The translations under genes and the position numbers were made by a program. A stretch of 64,000 nucleotides of DNA, from NCBI RefSeq assembly GCF_002975405.1, contig NZ_PCPS01000001.1:62001-126000 (forward strand). The letters are read 5' to 3'. This stretch comes from Arthrobacter sp. MYb229 (lineage in GTDB: Bacteria; Actinomycetota; Actinomycetes; Actinomycetales; Micrococcaceae). The notes under the pieces were generated by a model that was not told the DNA's origin, made no database searches, and worked only from the letters and a program-made list of their open reading frames with translations. Every line of letters begins with the position of its first letter. Position 1 is the first letter of the stretch. Of the stretch, positions 19,324 through 27,458 are shown in pieces.

Positions 19324-21360
19324 TCAGTCCCGCACCGGGAATTCTGTGCCGAGCGCCGAAAGCACACCCACGGATTTGGTGAGCACTTCTTCCCATTCCT
19401 CCTGCGGGTCGGAATCGGCGGTGATGGCACCGCCAAGCCCGAGGCTCAATTCCCAGCCATCGGTGGACAGCCGATCGCAGACAAGAGTACGGATGACTAC
19501 CGAAAAATCCGCCGATCCATCGTGGCCAAGGTAGCCTACGGCGCCCGAGTAAAGCCCGCGGGGCCGTTGCTCTTCCAATTCGTCGAGGATCTCCATGCTC
19601 GAGAGCTTCGGCGCTCCGGTCATCGACCCCGGAGGAAAAGCTTCGCGCAGGGCCAGGGCCGCGTCTTGGCGGCTTCGCAACCGGGCATCAATGGTGGAAA
19701 CCATTTGATGAACCGTCGCATAGGTCTCCACCGCGCACAGGCGCTTGACGGCTACCGTGCCGGGGAGCGCATAGTGCGACAGATCGTTGCGCAGCAGATC
19801 CACGATCATGATGTTTTCGGCGCGGTCTTTCGGGTGCGTGGCCAGATCGTGGGCCAGCGCCAGATCTTCGGGCTCGCTTTTACCGCGCGGGCGGGTTCCC
19901 TTGATCGGTTCGGCACGAAGTTTGCCGTGGGCGTCCAAGCTCAGGAATCTTTCCGGGGAGATGCTGGCGACCTCGAGATCCGCTATGCGAAGGTAGTGCG
20001 CAAAAGGTGCGGGGCTGGATTCGCGCATCCGGCAATAGGCTTCGAAGGGCGAGAAATCTTCGACCCGGGCTTTCAGCACAGTGGTGAGGCAGGCCTCGTA
20101 GGTGTTTCCCTCAAAAATCTGTTGTTGAACCGTCCGGACCTTCTGCCGATATCCGTTGGCGGAATCTGCGCATTCGAAGTCCAGGGCCGGCAATGGGGCG
20201 CCCTGGCGCGTACCGGCCGCGGCGGCCGCCGCGATGATCTCGCTAAGCGCGGCTACGCGGTCGGCGGCGCAGTGGAGCATCAGGCGATCCAACCGGTGGT
20301 CGACGACCAAGAGGGCATCGGGGCAGAAGAACTGCGCGTCGGGCCGAGTGCTGCCATCGGCCAACAGGACGCTGCGATCTTGTGCGCCGAGCTCGCGGCT
20401 CAATTCATAGCCCAGATAGCCCACCCATTGCGGCAGCGGATACTCCTGGGCCAGCGCCGAGTGCGGGGGCCACAAACGGTGCAGGGCGGTGAAGAACTCC
20501 CCGCCTTGCTGCACGGTGGCCGAGCCGGCATGGACTACGGTTCGATTCGCTACGCTCGAAAGGACTGCGGCGGCGGGATCCAGCGCCAAGGCGAGCACCG
20601 AGTACCTATTGCGATCCAACGGATCGGTAAGTTTGTGGCTCGTGGATTCCAGCAGTGCGGCCCTCGGCAGGGCGGAAGCTACGGCCTCAAACAGGGCCGC
20701 TACATCTGCCGGCGCCGCGAAGGTCGCCTGCAGCGCTGGGGCCGGCGCCGGGTCATCGTGGGGGAGCAGGCGTTGCAGCGCGGCCGGGAGGAATCGATGC
20801 GCCGTGCGTAGCTGTTGGCTCGGGGTTTGCTCCGTTGCCGCATTCAGCACGATGGTGACGTGTTCTTGCGGGGCCTCTGCGTGGAGATAGGCCGTCTCTT
20901 GGGCAGCCCACTGCTGCCAGTACGGGCGGTAGGTTTCGCCGTCTCGCGCCAACGCCCGCTCGCGGCGCAGGGTCGCGGGCGCGTCCAGCCAGATGCTCAC
21001 ATCCACGAAGTCGCGCGCAGCGGTTCCAGCGGCGCCAACGCCTTCGATGATGAGCACCGGGCCGGGGGCAAAGGTTCGTGGCGCCCCGTATTGGTTCGTT
21101 TCCCAGTCCCAGGCTTGCCAAGCCACTTCGTGGCCTTGAGCCAGTTCGGGAAGGAGCTCAGCGTAGAGCTTCCGGGCGCGTCCAAGCCCATCCCATCCGG
21201 GATACAGGTCTTCGAGGTGCAAGATATCTGCGCTTGCGCTGGCCCCCAGGGTGGTGGCTAGGGCGGCCGCGAATTGTGTTTTGCCCGCGCCGGAACGACC
21301 GTCGAGGGCAATAATATATGGTCTAGCGGTTTCCACGGGAGGCGATATTACTCCGCACAT
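19324..21360 (-). CDS. pabB: P-loop kinase domain fused to aminodeoxychorismate synthase component I
   Basis: 678 residues. Residues ~14-190 form a small nucleotide-kinase-like domain: Walker A GRSGAGKT, ILHLEDLYPGWDGL, VLIIEGVGAAG, resembling uridine-kinase relatives. Residues ~235-678 form a chorismate-binding PabB domain: PIKGTRPRGKSEPEDLA near 480, DLLRNDLSHYALPGTV, YATVHQMVST, FPPGSMTGAPKLSSMEILDE and YSGAVGYLG. PabB aminates chorismate for p-aminobenzoate and folate; the kinase role is unknown. The glutaminase PabA is not in the window. The start is uncertain: ATG 21360 overlaps the phosphatase gene by 38 bases, and GTG 21336 is an alternative. Neither has a good ribosome-binding site. 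Confidence 0.88.
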   Translation of the reverse strand: MCGVISPPVETARPYIIALDGRSGAGKTQFAAALATTLGASASADILHLEDLYPGWDGLGRARKLYAELLPELAQGHEVAWQAWDWETNQYGAPRTFAPGPVLIIEGVGAAGTAARDFVDVSIWLDAPATLRRERALARDGETYRPYWQQWAAQETAYLHAEAPQEHVTIVLNAATEQTPSQQLRTAHRFLPAALQRLLPHDDPAPAPALQATFAAPADVAALFEAVASALPRAALLESTSHKLTDPLDRNRYSVLALALDPAAAVLSSVANRTVVHAGSATVQQGGEFFTALHRLWPPHSALAQEYPLPQWVGYLGYELSRELGAQDRSVLLADGSTRPDAQFFCPDALLVVDHRLDRLMLHCAADRVAALSEIIAAAAAAGTRQGAPLPALDFECADSANGYRQKVRTVQQQIFEGNTYEACLTTVLKARVEDFSPFEAYCRMRESSPAPFAHYLRIADLEVASISPERFLSLDAHGKLRAEPIKGTRPRGKSEPEDLALAHDLATHPKDRAENIMIVDLLRNDLSHYALPGTVAVKRLCAVETYATVHQMVSTIDARLRSRQDAALALREAFPPGSMTGAPKLSSMEILDELEEQRPRGLYSGAVGYLGHDGSADFSVVIRTLVCDRLSTDGWELSLGLGGAITADSDPQEEWEEVLTKSVGVLSALGTEFPVRD

Positions 21361-21832
21361 AATCGACGAGGGCGGGCAGGCTGGCAGCGATCATCTTCCA
21401 AGTTTCCCTGAAATCCCCGGCGTCGCCATACCAAGGGTCGTAAACGCCCTGGCTGTCATGGGGCTCGTTGGCAATTGCCGGATCGAAAGACCGGAACATG
21501 CGAAGCAGCGGTCGATCGGCTTGGTCGATCTCGGCTAGGTCCGGCACAAGGAATTCGAAGTGATCGGTGTCCATTGCCAATACCAGGTCCATATGCGCCA
21601 GTTCTTCGACGGTGACCTGTTGCGCCACATGCTCGGTGGCATCAAGACCGTGCTCGCGCAGGGTGTTTGCCGCCCGTGGGTCGATGGGATGGCCAACTTC
21701 CCCGTCGGTGGTCGCCCTGGAAGAGAGCTCGACCTCGGAGACCCCCGCGTCGCCCAACGCATTTTTGAGCATGTACTCGGCCATAGGCGAACGGCAGATG
21801 TTTCCCGTGCACACGATCATTATCCGGAACAT
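21323..21832 (-). CDS. Low-molecular-weight protein-tyrosine-phosphatase
   Basis: 169 residues. The N-terminal phosphate loop is CTGNICRS (C8 nucleophile, R14) and the general acid is D132 in DPWYGD. It probably dephosphorylates protein tyrosines, in other bacteria those of polysaccharide-export kinases. A TAGACT -10-like hexamer ends six bases before the ATG, so the mRNA may be leaderless. Its 3' end overlaps the start of the kinase-pabB gene. Confidence 0.92.
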   Translation of the reverse strand: MFRIMIVCTGNICRSPMAEYMLKNALGDAGVSEVELSSRATTDGEVGHPIDPRAANTLREHGLDATEHVAQQVTVEELAHMDLVLAMDTDHFEFLVPDLAEIDQADRPLLRMFRSFDPAIANEPHDSQGVYDPWYGDAGDFRETWKMIAASLPALVDYVRSNIASRGNR

Positions 21833-21946
21833 GTCATTAGTCTAGGCACAAGTGGGGCTAACCTTCGAGAGCTACGCGCCCTATTTATGAGAACAAAAAG
21901 GCAACGATTTTGCTACGCGCTTCGGTGCCCTGGTGCTGCGCGGTGA

Positions 21947-22570
21947 CTAATGCAGGAAAAGCAGCAGTGCGGCCACGAAAATGAAGAGCGTGCCAAAGAC
22001 CAGATTAAGGATCTTCGCTCCGCGCGTGGTGGCGGTGAATCGTTGAAAGGTGCGTGCCGTGGCGGCGAAGAAGAACCACATCACCAAGATATCCACGCAA
22101 ATGATCGTGCCGATGTAGATGGCATACTGCGCGATCAGCGGCTGGTCCGGACGAATGAACTGCGGTGTGAACGCCAGGAAGAACACGATGGCTTTGGGGT
22201 TCAGCAGATTCACCAGGATTCCGCGCCGAACCATGGCCCAGCGGCCCACCGCACCGCCTTGAGTGGTTCCGTCCGAGGCGACATCCGGTTTGGAAAGAAT
22301 CATGCGGATGCCCAAATACACCAGATAGGCCGCGCCGGCATAGCGCACCGCGGCGAAGATCGCCGGTGATCCGGCAACCAGCAGCCCGACTCCAGCGGCA
22401 ACGATGATCACGTGCATGAGCAACGCGATCTGCTGGCCGAGGATTCCCCAGATGGATGAGCGGAAGCCAAGCCTCATCGCGTTGGTCATCGTATTGATTG
22501 CGCCAGCGCCCGGGGTGAAGCTGATGACGATGCTCGCTCCGAGCAGGGAGATCCAAAGTGCAAGAGTCAC
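21947..22570 (-). CDS. LysE/RhtB-family amino-acid exporter
   Basis: 207 residues with six hydrophobic segments. The family opening is near the N terminus (FTPGAGAINTMTNAMRLGFR), then LLNPKAIVFFLAFTPQFI. It should export an amino acid or similar small molecule; the substrate cannot be read off. It starts at GTG 22570, nine bases after the marR stop, so the two probably form an operon. Confidence 0.9.
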   Translation of the reverse strand: MTLALWISLLGASIVISFTPGAGAINTMTNAMRLGFRSSIWGILGQQIALLMHVIIVAAGVGLLVAGSPAIFAAVRYAGAAYLVYLGIRMILSKPDVASDGTTQGGAVGRWAMVRRGILVNLLNPKAIVFFLAFTPQFIRPDQPLIAQYAIYIGTIICVDILVMWFFFAATARTFQRFTATTRGAKILNLVFGTLFIFVAALLLFLH

Positions 22571-22579
22571 TGGATCAGC

Positions 22580-23080
22580 TTAGTGTGTTTCGGCCCCCGG
22601 AGCGGATTTGGCTTCGTGACGTGACACGACTTCAGCTCTGGCGGCGTCGACCCCGGCTACGACTCGGCTCATGAAATCGGTAATGAGCGAGATTTGCTCG
22701 GAATCGTAGTCGGCGACGATTTCGAGCATGTTCTTGCCCAGCGGCAGAAACATCTCCTTCCCTGCGCGGCGTGCTTTGTCGGTCATCGCGATGCGCACGA
22801 CCCGGCGGTCCTTGTCGGTTCGCTGCCGTTCGATATAGCCGATCTTTTCCAGCCGATCGAGCATCGCCGTCGTTGCCGGCGAGCTTAACTGCAGGTCCCG
22901 GCTTAGATCCCGCGGGGAGGGAAGGGCGCCGCGCAGCTGATGCTTCATGATGATCGAAAGCGCGTTCATATCCGTGCGGTGCGTGCCGTGGATCGATCCG
23001 GTCGACTCAACATATCGATCGGATGCAAGGCCGAATTCTCTTAATAGCGCCACAAGCTGATGGTTTGTAGTCGTAGACAT
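22580..23080 (-). CDS. MarR-family transcriptional regulator
   Basis: 166 residues from MSTTTNHQLV. The winged-helix core runs from MNALSIIMKHQLRGALPSPRDLSRDLQLSSPATTAMLDRL to the wing IERQRTDKDRRVVRIAMTDKA. An alternative start at 23101 would add seven residues. It is divergent from the MMPL transporter and followed at once by a LysE exporter. This is the usual setting of a ligand-released repressor of efflux genes. TATACA at 23090-23095 (complement) could be its -10. Confidence 0.9.
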   Translation of the reverse strand: MSTTTNHQLVALLREFGLASDRYVESTGSIHGTHRTDMNALSIIMKHQLRGALPSPRDLSRDLQLSSPATTAMLDRLEKIGYIERQRTDKDRRVVRIAMTDKARRAGKEMFLPLGKNMLEIVADYDSEQISLITDFMSRVVAGVDAARAEVVSRHEAKSAPGAETH

Positions 23081-23093
23081 GACTTTGATTGTA

Positions 23094-23124
23094 TAGTTCA
23101 TTTAATCATTCCATGATGGAACTA
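23094..23124. promoter_or_regulatory. Candidate MarR operator between marR and the MMPL gene
   Basis: TAGTTC at 23094-23099 and its complement GAACTA at 23119-23124 flank an AT-rich centre. The repeat overlaps the likely marR -10 and lies just upstream of a TAGGCT hexamer (23133-23138) that could serve the transporter. Assignment is by position and symmetry only. Confidence 0.4.
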
Positions 23125-23191
23125 CTTTCTGCTAGGCTGAGCTTGCCCGACATTCTTGGCAGAACCGTGTCATTGCGAAAAGGAACAAATC

Positions 23192-25309
23192 GTGCCGCAT
23201 CTGAGAAAGCCAGAGTTGCCTTCGAAAAAGAAAGCCGTGGGAGTCCGCTTGGGGGTGTATTCCCTGGTGATCTTGCTTTGGTTGGCGATTGCAGGGGTGG
23301 GCGGGCCAACTTTCGGCAAGCTCTCCGAAGTCCAGACGAATGACCAGGTTGCCTTCCTGCCGGCAACCGCAGAGGCGACCCGAGCCCTTGAATGGCAGAA
23401 CAAGTTCCGCACCTCGGATGCGATTCCGGCGGTGGTTCTGGTCACGAGCGAAACCGACCTCCCGGCCAGTGCCGGGGAGGACCTGGCCGCGCAGCTCGCG
23501 GACTTCGCCTATCTTGACGGGCAGGTTACCGGCCCCTTCGTTTCGGAAGACGGGCAAGCCGTTGAACTGCTGGTGCCGGTGAGCGCAGAGGTGAAAGCGA
23601 ATGTTGGAGTCGAAGACCTTCGGGCGAAGCTGGCGCAGATCATCCCCGATGGCACCACGGGTTATGTCACCGGCCCCGCCGGGTTCAGCGCCGACCTCAC
23701 CGAAGCCTTCGGCGGAATTGACGGGGTGCTTCTGGGCGTAGCCCTCGTGGCCGTGCTCGTCATCCTGCTGCTGGTCTATCGATCGGTGCTGCTGCCATTT
23801 GCAGTATTGCTCACCTCGGTGGTGGCGCTTTGCGCGGCGATCCTCACTGTTTACTACATGGCCGATGCGCAGTGGATCAGCCTCGACGGGCAGTCGCAAG
23901 GAATCCTGTCGATTCTGGTGATCGGTGCGGCGACGGATTACTCGTTGCTCTTCGTGGCGCGGCACAAGGAAGCTCTGGCGGAAGGCAAGGACAAGCGCCA
24001 AGCCGTCGCCAAGGCCTGGCGCAGCTCCTTGGAGCCGATTGTCGCCTCCGGCGGCACCGTGACGGTCGGCCTGCTCTGCCTGCTGTTCTCCGATCTGAAC
24101 TCGAACAAGGCGCTGGGGCCGATTGGGGCCAGCGGCATCATCTTCTCCATCATTGCCGCTCTGACCTTCCTGCCCGCAGTGCTTGGCCTGCTCGGCCGGG
24201 CCGCCTATTGGCCATTCCCGCCGAAAGCCGCACAGCACGGTGAGCATGCCGTGGTGAAAGAAGGGCTGTGGGGGCGCATCGCGAACTTCGTCGCTGCCCA
24301 TCCGCGTCCCATCTGGATCCTCACGTTGTTGGTTCTTGCCGCGGGTGCGCTGGGGGTAACCCAGCTCAAGGCGCATGGCGTTCCGCAAAGCGAGCTGGTC
24401 ATTGGCGGTTCGGAATCACGGGACGGGCAGGCCGCCCTCGGTGAGCACTTCCCTGCGGGATCCGGCTCACCAGCCATCGCGGTGGTGAGCGAAGCCGATG
24501 CGGCCATCATCCTCGAAGATGTACTGGATGTCACCGGAGTGGACTCCGCTTACTTGCAGGCAGAAGACGGCGGGCCAGCCATGGCCGCACGCGGTGCCGA
24601 CCCGCAAGTGATCGAGGGACGCAGCCTGATCTCCATCACATTGAGCGACGCCGCGGACTCGGATGAAGCCAAGGAAACCATTGGCGCACTCCGCGCGGCG
24701 GTTCATGCGGTGGACGCCGAGGCGCTGATCGGCGGAACCACCGCGACGCAGCTCGACACGGCCGATACCGCTCTGGCGGATTTGGCCAAGATCATTCCGC
24801 TGACACTCATAGCGATCCTGATCATTCTGATGCTGTTGCTGCGTTCGGTGCTCGCGCCGGTGCTGTTGATCGTCACCACGGTCATCTCCTACGGAACCGC
24901 AATGGGCGTGAGCGCCTTGGTGTTCAACGGCATCTTCAACTTCTCCGGCGCAGACCCGGCGGTGCCCCTGTTCGGTTTCGTATTCCTGGTGGCCCTCGGC
25001 GTGGACTACAACATCTTCCTGATGACCCGGGTGCGTGAGGAAACCTTGAAGTATGGAACCCGCGAGGGCATGCGCCGGGGGCTGAAGGTAACCGGCGGGG
25101 TGATCACCTCGGCGGGTGTAGTTCTGGCAGCGACTTTTGCGGCCTTGGGTGTCGTGCCGATCATGTTCCTCGCCCAGCTGGGATTCATCGTGGCCTTCGG
25201 GGTTCTGCTTGATACCTTCGTCGTTCGAAGCCTGCTGGTGCCGGCGCTAGTGGAGGAAATCGGGCCGAAAGTCTGGTGGCCCTCGAAGCTCGCGAAGAAG
25301 GCCGAATAA
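23192..25309 (+). CDS. MMPL-family RND transporter
   Basis: 705 residues with two repeats of one helix, a large extracytoplasmic loop and five helices. Segments seen: GVYSLVILLWLAIAGVG at the N terminus, VLLGVALVAVLVILLLVYRS, GAATDYSLLFVARHKE and, in the second half, FVFLVALGVDYNIFLMTRVREE. The two Asp-Tyr pairs in the DYS/DYN segments are the family proton-relay region. It probably exports a lipid or hydrophobic compound. I chose GTG 23192 because AGGA at 23181-23184 lies seven bases upstream. Confidence 0.92.
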   Translation: MPHLRKPELPSKKKAVGVRLGVYSLVILLWLAIAGVGGPTFGKLSEVQTNDQVAFLPATAEATRALEWQNKFRTSDAIPAVVLVTSETDLPASAGEDLAAQLADFAYLDGQVTGPFVSEDGQAVELLVPVSAEVKANVGVEDLRAKLAQIIPDGTTGYVTGPAGFSADLTEAFGGIDGVLLGVALVAVLVILLLVYRSVLLPFAVLLTSVVALCAAILTVYYMADAQWISLDGQSQGILSILVIGAATDYSLLFVARHKEALAEGKDKRQAVAKAWRSSLEPIVASGGTVTVGLLCLLFSDLNSNKALGPIGASGIIFSIIAALTFLPAVLGLLGRAAYWPFPPKAAQHGEHAVVKEGLWGRIANFVAAHPRPIWILTLLVLAAGALGVTQLKAHGVPQSELVIGGSESRDGQAALGEHFPAGSGSPAIAVVSEADAAIILEDVLDVTGVDSAYLQAEDGGPAMAARGADPQVIEGRSLISITLSDAADSDEAKETIGALRAAVHAVDAEALIGGTTATQLDTADTALADLAKIIPLTLIAILIILMLLLRSVLAPVLLIVTTVISYGTAMGVSALVFNGIFNFSGADPAVPLFGFVFLVALGVDYNIFLMTRVREETLKYGTREGMRRGLKVTGGVITSAGVVLAATFAALGVVPIMFLAQLGFIVAFGVLLDTFVVRSLLVPALVEEIGPKVWWPSKLAKKAE

Positions 25310-25612
25310 CCCCCGACGTGTCTGAGATCTCTTGATTTGCGGGCATTTGACGGACTCAGGCACTGTCTGGGTCCGTCAATGGCCTGTAGACTGGGGTTGT
25401 GCGCACCAGTAAGTGATTTGGTGATTCTCCCGGAAAGCTCGGTGCGCATTCGTCGACAGTTTAGATTTCCCGCTGATGATCTGCGCCGCAATGCGCCTTT
25501 CCTCTCCCCAAGTTATCGGCCCGATTATGGCTTTTGCTTGTGGTGGACTTCCTCCTGGCTCGGCGAAACCAAACGTCGAAACCGGCGTGCGAATCAGAGA
25601 GAAAGTTTGAGC
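25310..25612. other. 303-base gap ahead of the DEAD-box helicase gene
   Basis: No convincing gene. An 8-bp inverted repeat TTGACGGA...TCCGTCAA spans 25347-25379 with a 17-base centre and no T run. The frame upstream of GTG 25613 is open to 25337, but its translation does not look like a helicase. The rest may be a long 5' leader, as cold-regulated helicase genes often have; no known RNA motif is recognised. Confidence 0.4.
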
Positions 25613-27160
25613 GTGACTACAACTTTTAGCGCCCTTGGCGTGCCCGAAAACCTATCGAATGTCTTGGCGAAGCTAGGCATCGAATCGGCCTTCCCCATTC
25701 AGGAAGCGACCCTTCCCACCACACTTGCAGGCGGCGACGTCCTGGGCCGTGGACAGACCGGTTCCGGCAAGACCCTTGCCTTCTCGATCCCATTGGTAGC
25801 GCGCTTGGCGCAGCGACCACAGCGTCGCAAGGCTCGCTTCCCACGAGCATTGATCATGGCTCCAACCCGCGAATTGGCCACCCAGATTGCCAAGGCAGTG
25901 GACCCACTGGCGGCAGCCTCCGGACTGCGCACCACCGTGATCTACGGCGGCGTGGCTCAGAGCCGCCAGGAGAAGGCCATGAACGAGGGCGTTGACATTG
26001 TCATTGCCTGCCCCGGCCGCCTTGACGATTTGATCAAGCAGAAGGTCGTTGACCTGTCCCAGCTGGAAATTTCGGTTCTGGACGAGGCCGACCACATGGC
26101 CGACATGGGCTTCTTGCCGGTAGTGCGCCGCATCATGGACCGCATGCCAACAGGAATCCAGCACATGCTGTTCTCCGCCACCTTGGACAATGGCGTGGAC
26201 AAGGTCGTCAAGCGCTACCTGAGCAATCCAACCATCCACTCGGTTGATGCCCCGGAAGCCGCGGTGAACACCATGGAACACCACGTCTTCGTGATCCCGG
26301 CTGACGACAAAAAGGAACTGATCCGTATTCTGGCTCAGGGCACCGGACGCCGCATCATGTTCATGCGCACCAAGCACCACGCCAAGAAGATGGCAGTTGT
26401 CCTTTCAAAGGCTGGAGTCCCGGCAGTTGATTTGCACGGCAACCTGTCGCAGAACGCTCGTGATCGCAACCTCGCAGCCTTCTCCTCGGGTGAGGCGAAG
26501 GTACTGGTAGCCACCGACGTGGCCGCCCGTGGCGTACACGTTGATGGTGTGGAGCTCGTTGTGCACGTGGACCCACCGGCAGAACACAAGGCCTACACCC
26601 ACCGCTCGGGCCGTACCGCACGTGCAGGTTCGGATGGAACCGTAGTGACCATCTGCACCCCTGATCAGCAGGGCGACGTTTCGACTTTGCTGAAGCAGGC
26701 CGGGCTGAAGGTACCTTTCGAAAAGGTCAACCTGAACTCGCCAGTTGTGGCTAAGGTCGTCGGCGAAGTTGCCGAACTCGTTCCTTATGTTGCTCCAGCA
26801 CAGCAGACCCGCAACCCAGCGAAGAAGAAGCCTGCCGGCGAATCCTCGAACGCCCGTGGCGGACGCGGTGGCGCACGCAATGCACGCGGCGGCAAGCCTG
26901 CCGGTGAGGCGCAGGGCCGCGGCGGAGACCGTCGCCGTTCAGATCGTTCCGGTGCATCGAACCAGTCGGAGCGTCCAGCACGCGAATCACGCGGCGCTAA
27001 TGCTGAGCGTCCAAGCCGTTCGGCTCGTGGAGCGAATGGCGAGCGTCCGTCGAACTCCCCACGCTCAGCACGATCCGGAGGCCGCAATGCTGCAGGTGCC
27101 GCAGGTGGTCGCTCACGTGGACCACGTCGTGCATCAAGCCCTGCTACCGGCGGACGGTAA
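25613..27160 (+). CDS. DEAD-box ATP-dependent RNA helicase
   Basis: 515 residues. Q motif region FSALGVPENLSNVL...FPIQEATLP, Walker A GQTGSGKT near residue 46, PTREL, DEAD near 156, SAT near 189, and HRSGRTARAG near 333. Residues ~400-515 are a disordered basic tail rich in RGG, NARG and SxRS repeats, usual in actinobacterial RhlE-like enzymes that remodel ribosomal RNA or mRNA. I chose GTG 25613 because the purine-rich AGAGAGAAAG ends eight bases upstream. Confidence 0.92.
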   Translation: MTTTFSALGVPENLSNVLAKLGIESAFPIQEATLPTTLAGGDVLGRGQTGSGKTLAFSIPLVARLAQRPQRRKARFPRALIMAPTRELATQIAKAVDPLAAASGLRTTVIYGGVAQSRQEKAMNEGVDIVIACPGRLDDLIKQKVVDLSQLEISVLDEADHMADMGFLPVVRRIMDRMPTGIQHMLFSATLDNGVDKVVKRYLSNPTIHSVDAPEAAVNTMEHHVFVIPADDKKELIRILAQGTGRRIMFMRTKHHAKKMAVVLSKAGVPAVDLHGNLSQNARDRNLAAFSSGEAKVLVATDVAARGVHVDGVELVVHVDPPAEHKAYTHRSGRTARAGSDGTVVTICTPDQQGDVSTLLKQAGLKVPFEKVNLNSPVVAKVVGEVAELVPYVAPAQQTRNPAKKKPAGESSNARGGRGGARNARGGKPAGEAQGRGGDRRRSDRSGASNQSERPARESRGANAERPSRSARGANGERPSNSPRSARSGGRNAAGAAGGRSRGPRRASSPATGGR

Positions 27161-27171
27161 GAACTAGTACG

Positions 27172-27216
27172 AAAAAGAACCTCCAGACAGCCAAAAGCTG
27201 TCTGGAGGTTCTTTTT
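27172..27216 (+). terminator. Intrinsic terminator of the helicase gene
   Basis: AAAAAGAACCTCCAGACAG, loop CCAAAAG, then the exact complement ending in CTTTTT. It lies 11 bases after the helicase stop codon and has a clear T run. Confidence 0.92.
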
Positions 27217-27273
27217 GTAGTGGGGTTGCCGACCTGACCGGACAATGGGAATTGGAGACTTTTGCGCCGCATT

Positions 27274-27287
27274 GTGCAAACGTTTCC
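27274..27287. promoter_or_regulatory. Upstream LacI-type operator of the amylopullulanase gene
   Basis: GTGCAAACGTTTCC has the AAACGTTT core of LacI/GalR-family operators. It is the near-exact reverse complement of the second site at 27352-27365, 78 bases downstream. Confidence 0.6.
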
Positions 27288-27351
27288 TATGTAAAAAGTT
27301 GGAAAAATACTGAAAAGTTTGATGTTTTCCCTGCATCCGAGTGTAAATGTT

Positions 27352-27365
27352 GGAAACGCTTGCAC
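27352..27365. promoter_or_regulatory. Promoter-proximal LacI-type operator
   Basis: GGAAACGCTTGCAC differs by one base from the reverse complement of the upstream site. It overlaps the proposed -35 hexamer TTGCAC (27360-27365), so a bound repressor would block RNA polymerase. Confidence 0.65.
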
Positions 27366-27389
27366 TTGATGGAATTCGCTCAGTAGTGT
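27360..27389 (+). promoter_or_regulatory. Candidate promoter of the amylopullulanase gene
   Basis: TTGCAC (27360-27365), 18 bases, TAGTGT (27384-27389). This would put the transcription start near 27396 and give a leader of about 60 bases. Confidence 0.5.
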
Positions 27390-27458
27390 GGGCTGAATCA
27401 CTGGCGAGTCAGCTCTTATGGCTTGCCGCTCGCACCTTCGAACTCAATGGAGCATTTC

